Below, piece by piece: positions 1 through 7,400 of a stretch of DNA of 16,336 bases. The stretch spans positions 1-16,336 of the forward strand of contig DSDS01000188.1 in assembly GCA_011048585.1 (NCBI GenBank). The letters are read 5' to 3'. The translations under genes and the position numbers were made by a program. Each line of letters opens with the position of its first letter. The stretch's first letter is position 1. This stretch comes from Desulfurivibrio alkaliphilus (GTDB taxonomy: Bacteria > Desulfobacterota > Desulfobulbia > Desulfobulbales > Desulfurivibrionaceae). The notes beneath the pieces were generated by a model. The model was not told the DNA's origin. It saw only the letters and a list, made by a program, of their open reading frames with translations, and made no database searches.

Positions 1-539
1 CCGGCCAGTTGATTCTTGCTCACCGGCAGCAACACCTGGTCCTGGCCGGCCTGTTGCCGGCTGAGATAGAGCAGGTGGGCGGCCAGACGGCCGGGGACCT
101 CCTTCAGGGACAGCTCCTCGATCAGTTGGGCGAACTTTTTCAGCCGGTGGGAGAGGGCGGCCAGCATGTTGAGGGCCAGTTCCGGGTTCCGGCTGATCAG
201 TTGGATAAAGGCCCGGCGGGGCAGGAAGAGTACCCGGCTCTTCTCCAGGGCCAGGGCGTGGGCCGGGTAGGGGGAGCCGGTGAAGACCGCCGCCTCGGCG
301 AAGGGCTCACCGCTGCCGAAGATGTGCAGAATCTGCTCCTTGCCCTCCGGGGAGAGTTTGTATATCTTTACCAGGCCGCTGACCACCAGGAAAAAACCGT
401 CTCCCGGATCCCCTTCGGCAAAAATTGTGCCGCCCTTGGCGTACTCCTGGTCGGTGGCGATCATCGCCAGTTCGTCGTACTGCTTTGGGCTCAACCCCTT
501 GAAGAGGGGCACGGTGGCAAGGAAATTGGCTATGTTCAT
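1..539 (-). CDS. Crp/Fnr family transcriptional regulator (3' end missing)
   Basis: A cyclic-nucleotide-binding-type transcription regulator of the Crp/Fnr superfamily. About 179 residues are present and the gene runs off the left edge. The N-terminal half is a typical effector jelly-roll: FAEGDPGDGFFLVVSGLVKIY at about residues 42-62, then an ILHIFGSGEPFAE stretch matching the phosphate-binding-cassette region. A dimerisation helix follows (residues about 120-150, LAALSHRLKKFAQLIEELS). The last visible residues, VSKNQLAG, are the start of the DNA-binding helix-turn-helix, so only that domain is lost. The ATG at 539 is preceded by GGGAGG at 551-556. No cysteine cluster for an Fnr-type Fe-S cluster is visible near the N-terminus, so oxygen sensing by that route is unlikely. 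The effector cannot be told from sequence. It is divergent from the CvpA-like gene, 105 bp apart, and may control itself or that gene. Confidence 0.9.
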   Translation of the reverse strand, partial: MNIANFLATVPLFKGLSPKQYDELAMIATDQEYAKGGTIFAEGDPGDGFFLVVSGLVKIYKLSPEGKEQILHIFGSGEPFAEAAVFTGSPYPAHALALEKSRVLFLPRRAFIQLISRNPELALNMLAALSHRLKKFAQLIEELSLKEVPGRLAAHLLYLSRQQAGQDQVLLPVSKNQLA

Positions 540-583
540 GGGGTTGGCGCCCTCCCTGGACGACCGGTGGGGAAAATGGTTGC

Positions 584-602
584 GCTTTTCCCCGGAAAAA
601 GC
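584..602. promoter_or_regulatory. Imperfect palindrome in the crp/cvpA divergent region
   Basis: GCTTTT at 584-589 and AAAAGC at 597-602 form a 6-bp inverted repeat around a CCCCGGA centre, with partial CC/GG pairing inside. It lies in the 105-bp gap between two divergent genes, where an operator would be expected. It does not resemble the TTGAT-N4-ATCAA site of Fnr or the TGTGA-N6-TCACA site of Crp, so which regulator binds it, if any, is unknown. Confidence 0.25.
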
Positions 603-644
603 TTTGCTGCGGGCAACTCTTCGTCAACCCTAACGCTATCGATC

Positions 645-1199
645 ATGCCGATTATGACTGTCCTGGATACCGCTCTTATTGCTATAATGATCTTTTTTCT
701 CGCCTGGGGAACCTGGGTCGGCCTGATCCGCCAGCTGGCCCTGGTGACCGCCCTGTTGGCCGCTTTTGCCGTGACCGGGACCTACGCTGGCCAGTTTCAC
801 GCCCTGCTTTCCCCCCCCATCGCCTCGCCCCGGCTCTCCTTTATCCTGACCTATCTGCTGTTGCTGCTGGCCGTCTATGGCGGGATACGGCTGTTGATTC
901 CGGTTTTGCGGCGGGTGGTCAATCTCTCCCTCAGTCCCTGGTTCGACCGAATGCTGGGCGGGGCCTTCGGCGGGGCCAAGGCCTATCTGCTGATGGTCCT
1001 CTTCTACCTGGCCTTCTCCGGGTTGGCCACTCCTCTCAACCCCCTGCTGCAAAACTCCTACTTCAGTTCTCATCTGGCGACCGGGGCCCGCTGTCTGCAG
1101 ACCCTGGTCCGGGATCAGCAGCTAAGGGAGATCTTCATTCCCCAGGCTCCGGCCATCTCCGCCGCCGCCCCGGTGCCGGGTACGCCGCCTTCCCGCTGA
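645..1199 (+). CDS. CvpA family inner-membrane protein
   Basis: A small polytopic membrane protein of the CvpA (colicin V production) family, 184 residues. The N-terminus has the family signature: LD near the start, a first membrane helix (ALIAIMIFFLAWGTWVGLI), then the LIRQ motif. Further hydrophobic segments lie at about residues 28-45, 65-85 and 108-130, with a GGAFGGAKAYLL stretch matching the family's conserved glycine-rich segment. The tail beyond residue about 160 is hydrophilic and Ala/Pro-rich. The open frame continues upstream to base 9, but that part is antisense to the Crp/Fnr gene and is not coding. The ATG at 645 or the ATG at 654 is the likely start; 654 gives the more typical M-x-V-LD beginning. 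Neither has a clear Shine-Dalgarno. The family is linked to purine/colicin V and envelope phenotypes, but the molecular role is unsettled. Confidence 0.8.
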   Translation: MPIMTVLDTALIAIMIFFLAWGTWVGLIRQLALVTALLAAFAVTGTYAGQFHALLSPPIASPRLSFILTYLLLLLAVYGGIRLLIPVLRRVVNLSLSPWFDRMLGGAFGGAKAYLLMVLFYLAFSGLATPLNPLLQNSYFSSHLATGARCLQTLVRDQQLREIFIPQAPAISAAAPVPGTPPSR

Positions 1200-1201
1200 G
1201 C

Positions 1202-3322
1202 TCAGAGCTGTTCCAGGGTGCGCCAGAGGGTGTGGATCAGGGCGAAGATCGGCGCCAGCACCAGGGTGACCAGGGTCAGCAGCCGCTTCTGCAGGGCCGG
1301 CTCCCGCAGCACCTGGGCCAGGCCCGAGGCGGCGGGTGAGTCCCCGGCCAGCATGATCAGGGCCACCAGCAGGATGATGGTGAAGCTGAGCAGGGCGATT
1401 TCCGCCACCAGCAACGAGCGCAGGAACTGCTTGCCGGCCGTAAGCAGGGTGCGAAGCCAGGCCATCCGGGTGGCGATCCGGGTCAGCAGGATGAAATCCC
1501 GCTCGCACTCCTCCAGGGAATTGATCAGGGAGCGGTAAAGGGCGCCGTGCATGTTTTTCGTCCCCTGGCCGGCGGCCTTGGCCACCGCTTTTTCCACCCC
1601 GGCCAGGGTGGCGGCGAAGGAGGGGAAAAAGGGGCGGTGGGGGTAATCCCGCCAGAGCCGGCGGAAACCCTCCAGGCGCTGGCCGGTTGCCGCCAGCCGG
1701 TCGTGCAGGGCGTCGAGTCGGGCCTCCTGGGTCCGGTGACAGTTGATCACCAGGGAGCGTGATCTTTCGGCGACATCGACCAGGTCGAAGTAACCTTGCT
1801 GACCCGCCTGCCCCTCGATGATCGCCAGGTCCCCGCGCAGGGTTTTCAGCCCCGGGTCGTTCTCCTCCAGCCACAACTCCATCTCCTCGCAGGTCACCCG
1901 GGCCTGGGCCAATCTCTCCTCCGCTTCTCGGGCCTGGACTCGCAGGCGGGCCCGGATAATCTCCTCGACCTCCCCCTGAATGGGAACAAGCTCCGGGTCC
2001 ATCAGGGCCCGGATGAAGAATGTTCGCTCCTCTTCCACCAGGGCGCGGACCCCTTCCAGGGCCTGGGAAACCAGGCCGCGATCCACCGCCAGCTGCACCT
2101 GCAGATAGAGGGCCTCCAGGCAGTCCCGCTCGAAGGTCAGGATATTGTCCAGGGCCTGGCTGGCCTTCCATGGTTCCTCCATCAGCCGGTAGTGGCGGGT
2201 GAGCAGCAGATAGAGGTAGATCCGGTCCCGGTTGCTGATCGCCATCTTCAGGGCGCTCTCCAGGTAGTACTCCATGTCCTGGTGGCGGTTCTGCTCCAGG
2301 GAGATGAAGGCGCGGCCGATGGTAGCGTAAAGCTCCTTGCCCCTGGGCCGGCGGCTTTCGGCGATGAACAGTTCGTTGGCCCGATGGTACTGGCCGACCC
2401 GCAGGCAGTCCAGCCCCAGGAACAGGTTGTTGTTTTTCACATTGATCGATTCCGGCCGCCCCAGGTCCGCCCACTGGCTGTGGGCGGAAAAAGCGATGGC
2501 GGCCAGGAAACGGGGCTGGAAGACCTTGTTGAGGTCGAAATAGGTTACGTAGGCATGGAGCAATGGGGTCTTGCGCAGCTGGGAGTGGTCGATCCCGGTC
2601 ACCAGCAGCGGGTTGAGTTGCCCCTGCCCCTCCATCGCCTCCCGGAACAGCTGACTGAGCTGCTCCGGGGGCAGGTAGCCCGCCGTGGGCAGCCCCTGGG
2701 TTTGCATGGTCAGCATCTTGGCCGGACAGTCGGCGGGCGGGTGGGTAGTCTGGCCGCAGTAGAAACAGGGCTTGAGCTTGCCGCCCAAGGGCAGGCGGCG
2801 ATGGGGAAAGAGGGGAGCGGCCTGGGATTTGGCCGCTGCCGGGATCAGGGCCGTCAGGCCCTCGGCCACCGTGACGGGGGATGGAGTGCCGAGTTTTTGC
2901 GGGTCGGCCAGCTCCGTCCAGCGCCGGGCCAGGGTGGGGCTAAGGTAGATGGTTTCCGCTTGCAGTTCCTGCCAGCTTTCACTGCCGAACTCGGTGAGTT
3001 GGGCCGGAGTTTCCTCCCCGGTCCCCTCTTCCAGGTGCAGAATCACGCGCAGGGGGATGGGACCCAGGATCGGCTCCCAGTTAAGCCGTTGTTTAAGCTC
3101 CAGCAGGCGGGTTGACCACGACTTCAGGGCGGCGGCGGGGTCGGGGTAGCGGAAAAGCTGGATCTCCCCCCGTACCTCCTGCTCGCCCAGGCTGTCCTGG
3201 CGCAGCAACCTCCGCAGGGCTTGCGCCAGTTCGGGCCAGCGTTCGCCGAACAGTCTGCTTCCCGTGGGATTGTCCGCCAGGAGGGCCAGCAACAAAGTAT
3301 GGTTTTCATCCGGCAGGTCCAT
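1202..3322 (-). CDS. Uncharacterised membrane-anchored protein with CCHC zinc knuckle and TPR-like repeats
   Basis: A 706-residue protein I cannot assign to a named family. The N-terminal ~170 residues are soluble and unrecognised. Residues 186-199 read CFYCGQTTHPPADC, an exact CX2CX4HX4C zinc-knuckle spacing. Residues about 270-440 are helical with TPR-like character (for example LGLDCLRVGQYHRANELFIAE and the LLLTRHYRLMEEPWKASQALD region). Residues about 450-560 are highly charged and probably coiled coil. Two hydrophobic helices near the C-terminus (about 637-659 and 681-699) should anchor it in the inner membrane, with the large N-terminal part probably cytoplasmic. It is the last gene of the guaB-guaA-kinase-regulator run, 38 bp after the response regulator, and meets the CvpA-like gene tail to tail. 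A function with the upstream two-component pair is inferred from position only. Zinc binding and a nucleic-acid or protein partner are untested. Confidence 0.85.
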   Translation of the reverse strand: MDLPDENHTLLLALLADNPTGSRLFGERWPELAQALRRLLRQDSLGEQEVRGEIQLFRYPDPAAALKSWSTRLLELKQRLNWEPILGPIPLRVILHLEEGTGEETPAQLTEFGSESWQELQAETIYLSPTLARRWTELADPQKLGTPSPVTVAEGLTALIPAAAKSQAAPLFPHRRLPLGGKLKPCFYCGQTTHPPADCPAKMLTMQTQGLPTAGYLPPEQLSQLFREAMEGQGQLNPLLVTGIDHSQLRKTPLLHAYVTYFDLNKVFQPRFLAAIAFSAHSQWADLGRPESINVKNNNLFLGLDCLRVGQYHRANELFIAESRRPRGKELYATIGRAFISLEQNRHQDMEYYLESALKMAISNRDRIYLYLLLTRHYRLMEEPWKASQALDNILTFERDCLEALYLQVQLAVDRGLVSQALEGVRALVEEERTFFIRALMDPELVPIQGEVEEIIRARLRVQAREAEERLAQARVTCEEMELWLEENDPGLKTLRGDLAIIEGQAGQQGYFDLVDVAERSRSLVINCHRTQEARLDALHDRLAATGQRLEGFRRLWRDYPHRPFFPSFAATLAGVEKAVAKAAGQGTKNMHGALYRSLINSLEECERDFILLTRIATRMAWLRTLLTAGKQFLRSLLVAEIALLSFTIILLVALIMLAGDSPAASGLAQVLREPALQKRLLTLVTLVLAPIFALIHTLWRTLEQL
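2726..2767 (-). other. CCHC zinc-knuckle motif (CX2CX4HX4C)
   Basis: This segment encodes residues 186-199 of the 706-residue protein: Cys186, Cys189, His194 and Cys199, with spacings 2, 4 and 4. That is the spacing of retroviral nucleocapsid-type zinc knuckles, which bind one zinc and usually single-stranded nucleic acid, sometimes protein. Gly190 follows the second cysteine. The aromatic residue of classical knuckles may be represented by Phe187/Tyr188. The spacing is read directly from sequence; the function is inferred. Confidence 0.7.
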
Positions 3323-3335
3323 GGTTTACCGTCTC

Positions 3336-3357
3336 GCTTGCTGGTTGCTTGCTGGTT
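3336..3357. repeat. 11-bp perfect tandem duplication
   Basis: GCTTGCTGGTT occurs twice in direct tandem (3336-3346 and 3347-3357), filling most of the 38-bp gap between the response regulator stop and the start of the zinc-knuckle gene. It sits where the ribosome binding site of the downstream gene would lie. No good Shine-Dalgarno is visible there (only a GAG within GCGAGACGG). Confidence 0.7.
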
Positions 3358-3360
3358 GGC

Positions 3361-4524
3361 TTAAGCGCATTTTTTCATGATGTTGCGGGCTTCCAGGTTG
3401 CCGGGGTCGATGCTGAATATTTTGGCGGCCACGTTGTCGGCCCGCCGGGGCATCCCCATCTCCATGTAGGCCTGGGCCAGTTGAACCAGGAGCTCAATGT
3501 CCTTGGGGCTTTGGGCCGCCGCTGTCTCCAGGACCCGGGCACCCTCGCTCTGTTCACCGGCTTTGAGCAGGGCGGCGCCGAGCTTCCCGTTCAGATACTG
3601 GCGGTTGGGATCGCCCTTGATGGCCTCGCGGAAGGCCTTGGCCGCCAGATTGTAGAGCCCCCCCTGGAGGGCCATCTCCCCCATCTCCTCCTTGAAATCG
3701 ATATCGTTGACCTTGTGCCGCAGGACCAGCTTAAGCACCTTTTCCGCCTCCTGGAGCCGCTTCTTTTTAAAGAGCAGCTTGGCAAACTGGAGAGCCCGAT
3801 CGGAGTGGCGGGGGCTGATCTCCATGGCCCGGGAAAAGTAGCTGATCGCTTTTTCCGTGTTGTTGCGGCGGAAGGCGATCTGGCCCAGGGCGTGGTAGGA
3901 GGTGACATCCAGTCGGTTGCGCTGGACCGCCTGCTCGAAGCAGGCCTGGGCCTTTTCGATATCCCCCTTTTTGGCGAACAGCCGGCCCAGCTCCCGAAAG
4001 GGGCGCGAGGAGTGGCTGTTGGCGGCGGCGGCCTTTTTAGCCTCGGCAATGGCCCCGGTCAGGTTGCCCTCCTCCTCCAGCTTGCGGGCTTCGTCCAGGT
4101 GGACGGTTATGGGAGGCGGGTTGCGGATCCGGTCAAGCAGCTCTCTGATCTTATGGTCCAGGGTGGCAGTGACGAAGGGCTTGGTCAGATAGGCGTCGAC
4201 ATCATGTTCGGCCGCTTCCGCCACGATATCCATGTTGGCCTCGGCGGTAACCATCAGGAAGGGGATGTCCCGGGTGCGCCGGCTGGAACGGATCAGGTTG
4301 AGCAGCTCGGTGCCGGTGGTGTGCGGCATGTGGTAGTCGGAGATGATGAAATGGATGGTGATGTTCTCATCCTGCAAAAAATCCCAGGCGTCGCGGCCGT
4401 TGGCCGCTTCGTAGAAGAGTTTGCCGTAGTTGAGCAGCTTGAGCATGGCTCGGATGGAACGACGCATGTTGTCCACGTCGTCCACGATGAGGAAATTCAT
4501 CTCCTGGGGGTTGAGGATATCCAT
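3361..4524 (-). CDS. Response regulator: receiver domain fused to TPR repeats
   Basis: A 387-residue two-component response regulator. The receiver domain (residues about 9-128) has all key residues: acidic pair Asp15/Asp16, phospho-acceptor Asp63 in IISDYHMP, Thr93 in MVTAE and Lys115 in LTKPF. After a short linker, residues about 135-385 are successive 34-residue TPR units (for example RPFRELGRLFAKKGDIEKAQ and SYHALGQIAFRRNNTEKAIS). There is no DNA-binding, GGDEF, EAL or HD-GYP output, so phosphorylation should change protein-protein contacts. It follows the histidine kinase by 18 bp and precedes the zinc-knuckle membrane protein by 38 bp, so the kinase is the natural partner and the membrane protein a possible target. 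The first ATG was kept because an AAGGGA lies at suitable spacing; Met9 is an alternative. Domain calls are firm; the output partner is inferred. Confidence 0.93.
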   Translation of the reverse strand: MDILNPQEMNFLIVDDVDNMRRSIRAMLKLLNYGKLFYEAANGRDAWDFLQDENITIHFIISDYHMPHTTGTELLNLIRSSRRTRDIPFLMVTAEANMDIVAEAAEHDVDAYLTKPFVTATLDHKIRELLDRIRNPPPITVHLDEARKLEEEGNLTGAIAEAKKAAAANSHSSRPFRELGRLFAKKGDIEKAQACFEQAVQRNRLDVTSYHALGQIAFRRNNTEKAISYFSRAMEISPRHSDRALQFAKLLFKKKRLQEAEKVLKLVLRHKVNDIDFKEEMGEMALQGGLYNLAAKAFREAIKGDPNRQYLNGKLGAALLKAGEQSEGARVLETAAAQSPKDIELLVQLAQAYMEMGMPRRADNVAAKIFSIDPGNLEARNIMKKCA

Positions 4525-4542
4525 CTCCCGGCGTGTCCCTTT

Positions 4543-5850
4543 TCAGCTCACAGGCAGAAGGAAGTAAAAACGGCTGCCCTGGTCGGGCCGGCTGTTGACC
4601 CCGATGGTGCCGCCGTGCAGCTCCACCGCCAACTTGGCGAAATAGAGGCCCAGGCCGGAGCCCACCAGGGCGTCCTGCCTGGCGGAGATCCGACCATATT
4701 TTTCAAAAATGGTGGGCAATTTCTCCGGGGGAATGCCCGGACCCTGGTCCTGGACAAAAAACTCCAGGTTTTTGCGCTCCTGGTCCAGCTGGTAGCCGAA
4801 GCTGATTTCGGTGCCCGCCGGGCTGTGGCCCAAGGCGTTGACCAGCAGATTTTGCAGCACCCGCAGGATCAGCACCCGGTCCACCCGAATTACCTCCGGG
4901 GAGCTTGGGGGCAAAATCAGCTTGAGGGAGATTCCCCGGATGGCGGCCATCCCCTTGATGTCGCTGAGGGATTCCTTGACCAGCATGGCCGGGTCTGCCT
5001 GCTCGTGGATCAGCTTGAAGCCGCCATCCTCGATCTTGTCGATGGTCCCCAGGTTGCCGACCATGCGTACCGCCTTGTTGCAGGCGACCTGGGCCGACTT
5101 CAGGAATTCACCTGGTTCCCCATCCAGGCTGTAGGAGATGATATCCAGATTGGCCACCACCTCGGAAAGTGGCCCCTTGAGGTCATGGACCAGCAGCCGG
5201 GAGAGTTCGGCCCGCATCCGCTGCTGTCGCTGGAGTTCCCGGTTGCGCTGTCTAAGGATGTTGCGCTGGCGCTGGATCTGCTGCTGCAGGTCCTGTTGGA
5301 CCAGCAGGGCCAGGATCACACTGCCGAACTCCAGCAGCCGGCCGATATCCTCCTGGAGCAGGTCGTGCTCGCCGATCTTGTCGGTGACGTTGATGATCCC
5401 GACCACCTTGTCGCGGTGGATGATCGGGGCGGAAAGGAGGGAGTTTTTACGGTACTGGCCCCCGGTGGCCCGGGGGGCGAAACGGGGATCGTTCTCGATA
5501 TCGGGGACGTAGAGCGGCTCCCGGTGACGGGCGACCCAGGACGCCACCGAGTCGGTGTCCAGAGACTGGCGGCAACCGATCAACTCCCGGCGGCTGGCGG
5601 CCCGGACCGCCAGGCGGTTGCTGCGCCCCTCCCGCATCATGATCGAGCCGTGTTCCGCCCCCAGGTAGTCGAGGATGATCTCCAGCACCCGTTGGATCCG
5701 GCGCTCAAAACTGAGCCGGGGGGCGTTGATGGTCTCGGCGATTCGGGAAAAACTCTCCAACAGGAGATTGGCCTGCTCCAGTTCGCCGATCTTCTCCCCC
5801 TTCCTGTTTTTTCCACTCCCCATCGACTTGTCCGTTCGGGCTATTCCCAT
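4543..5850 (-). CDS. Cytoplasmic GAF-domain sensor histidine kinase
   Basis: A 435-residue sensor kinase with no signal peptide or membrane segment, so it should sense an intracellular cue. Order: a short N-terminal helix (about 19-45), a GAF domain (about 48-187, with [10 protein letters not shown] and LLSAPI typical of the fold), a Gln/Arg-rich coiled coil (187-215), a HisKA domain with phospho-acceptor His222 in [10 protein letters not shown], and an HATPase_c domain with N box around Asn338, G1 box DQGPGIP (Asp368) and G2 box [10 protein letters not shown] (397-406). All catalytic motifs look intact. Its ATG lies inside the last codons of guaA (10-bp overlap), which points to translational coupling. 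Met10 at 5823 is an alternative start just outside guaA. It precedes the receiver-TPR regulator by 18 bp, its likely phosphotransfer partner. The GAF ligand cannot be read from sequence. Confidence 0.94.
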   Translation of the reverse strand: MGIARTDKSMGSGKNRKGEKIGELEQANLLLESFSRIAETINAPRLSFERRIQRVLEIILDYLGAEHGSIMMREGRSNRLAVRAASRRELIGCRQSLDTDSVASWVARHREPLYVPDIENDPRFAPRATGGQYRKNSLLSAPIIHRDKVVGIINVTDKIGEHDLLQEDIGRLLEFGSVILALLVQQDLQQQIQRQRNILRQRNRELQRQQRMRAELSRLLVHDLKGPLSEVVANLDIISYSLDGEPGEFLKSAQVACNKAVRMVGNLGTIDKIEDGGFKLIHEQADPAMLVKESLSDIKGMAAIRGISLKLILPPSSPEVIRVDRVLILRVLQNLLVNALGHSPAGTEISFGYQLDQERKNLEFFVQDQGPGIPPEKLPTIFEKYGRISARQDALVGSGLGLYFAKLAVELHGGTIGVNSRPDQGSRFYFLLPVS

Positions 5851-7397
5851 TCTATGGTTGAGGGCGGCTTGGATGAGATATCGTAAACCACCCGATTGAC
5901 TCCCCGCACCTCGTTGATGATCCGGTCGGCGATTTTGGCCAGCAGGTCGTAGGGCAGCTGGGACCAGGCGGCGGTCATGAAATCCTTGGTTTCCACCGCC
6001 CGCAGGGCCACCACATGCTCATAGGTACGGCCGTCGCCCATCACCCCGACGCTCTTGACCGGCAGGAAAACGGCAAAGGCCTGACTTATCTTATCATACC
6101 AGCCGTTTTGGTACAGCTCGTCGATGTAGATGGCGTCGGCCTGGCGCAGAATATCGGCGTACTCCTTGGTCACCGCCCCCAGAATCCGCACCCCCAGGCC
6201 GGGCCCGGGGAAAGGGTGGCGCCAGACCATCTGGCGGGGCAGTCCCAGCTCGTCGCCGATGGCCCGCACCTCATCCTTGAACAGTTCCCGCAGCGGCTCC
6301 AGCAGCTTGAGCTTCATATGTTCGGGCAGGCCGCCGACATTGTGATGGCTTTTGATATTCTGGGCCTTGCCGGTCTTGCCCCCGGCCGATTCGATCACGT
6401 CGGGGTAGATGGTGCCCTGGGCCAGCCAGCGGGCGTCGGTCAAGGCGGCGGCCGCCTCTTCAAAGATTTCGATGAACATATTGCCGATGATCTTGCGTTT
6501 CCGTTCCGGATCGGTAACCCCGGCCAGGGCGCCCATAAAACGCTCTTCGGCATCGACCCGCACCACCTTGACCCCCATGTTCTCGGCAAAGGTGGCCATC
6601 ACCTGGTCTCCTTCGCCCAAACGGAGCAGGCCGGTATCGACAAAGACGCAGTTGAGCTGCTCGCCGATGGCCCGGTGGATCAGGGCGGCGGCCACCGAGG
6701 AGTCGACCCCGCCGGAAAGTCCCAGGACCACCCGATCACTGCCCACCTGCCCCTTGATCCGGGCCACCGCGTCGTCGATGATCCGGCCCGGGGTCCAGTG
6801 GCCGTGGCAGAGGCAGATCTTGCGGACAAAGTTGTCGAGCAGGATCTCGCCCCGGGGGGTGTGGTTGACCTCGGGGTGGAACTGGACGCCGTAGAGGCCC
6901 CGGGCGCTGTTCTGAATGGCGGCCACCGGCGTGTTGGCGGTGGCCGCCGCCACGGTGAAGCCCTCGGGCAGCCGGGCCACATGGTCGCCGTGGCTCATCC
7001 AGACCGGGCTCTTCTCCTCGACAAAAAAACCGTCAAAGAGCTGATCCGGCTCACCCTGCGCGATCACCTCGGCATGGCCGTACTCCCGTTTGCCGGCCGC
7101 CACCACCTCGCCTCCGAAATGGCGGGCCATCACCTGCATGCCGTAGCAGATCCCCAGCACCGGCACCCCCAGCTCCAGCAGCCGTTCATCGAGGGTCGGC
7201 GCGCCGGGTTCGTAAACCGACTTGGGGCCGCCGGAGATAATGATCCCCTTGGGGGCAAAGGCCCGAATCTCCTCGATCCCCATGTCGTGGGGGTGGAGTT
7301 CGCAATAGACATGGGCCTCGCGGACCCGGCGGGCGATCAACTGGGTGTATTGCGAGCCAAAATCGAGGATCAGAATTTTTTCACTATGAATATCCAT
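5841..7397 (-). CDS. guaA: GMP synthase (glutamine-hydrolysing)
   Basis: Converts XMP to GMP with ATP and glutamine, the last step of de novo GMP synthesis in the cytoplasm. The 518-residue length is normal for the single-chain enzyme. The N-terminal class I glutamine amidotransferase domain has nucleophile Cys84 in GICYGMQ and the His174/Glu176 pair in QFHPEV. The ATP pyrophosphatase domain has the PP-loop SGGVDSS at 228-234. The C-terminal dimerisation domain includes [15 protein letters not shown] and ends with the characteristic KPPSTIEWE. It starts 3 bp after the guaB stop, and its ribosome binding site (GGGA) lies in the end of guaB. Its last bases overlap the start of the downstream kinase gene. 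No defect is seen. Confidence 0.98.
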   Translation of the reverse strand: MDIHSEKILILDFGSQYTQLIARRVREAHVYCELHPHDMGIEEIRAFAPKGIIISGGPKSVYEPGAPTLDERLLELGVPVLGICYGMQVMARHFGGEVVAAGKREYGHAEVIAQGEPDQLFDGFFVEEKSPVWMSHGDHVARLPEGFTVAAATANTPVAAIQNSARGLYGVQFHPEVNHTPRGEILLDNFVRKICLCHGHWTPGRIIDDAVARIKGQVGSDRVVLGLSGGVDSSVAAALIHRAIGEQLNCVFVDTGLLRLGEGDQVMATFAENMGVKVVRVDAEERFMGALAGVTDPERKRKIIGNMFIEIFEEAAAALTDARWLAQGTIYPDVIESAGGKTGKAQNIKSHHNVGGLPEHMKLKLLEPLRELFKDEVRAIGDELGLPRQMVWRHPFPGPGLGVRILGAVTKEYADILRQADAIYIDELYQNGWYDKISQAFAVFLPVKSVGVMGDGRTYEHVVALRAVETKDFMTAAWSQLPYDLLAKIADRIINEVRGVNRVVYDISSKPPSTIEWE

Positions 7398-7400
7398 GGC

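Noticed and set aside
9..644. Upstream extension of the CvpA-like frame
   Set aside because: It runs antisense through the Crp/Fnr gene and has no family resemblance. The membrane protein begins at 645 or 654.
1122..2474. Minus-strand 450-codon frame overlapping the 706-residue protein
   Set aside because: Gly/Pro/Arg-rich out-of-frame translation of the same strand, with no domain. The 706-residue frame has zinc ligands, TPR-like repeats and membrane helices.
3112..5886. Plus-strand open frame of 924 codons
   Set aside because: It lies antisense to the response regulator and the histidine kinase, which have complete catalytic motifs. Its translation is Gly/Val/Leu/Asp/Gln-rich low-information sequence, as expected of the reverse frame of a GC-rich gene.
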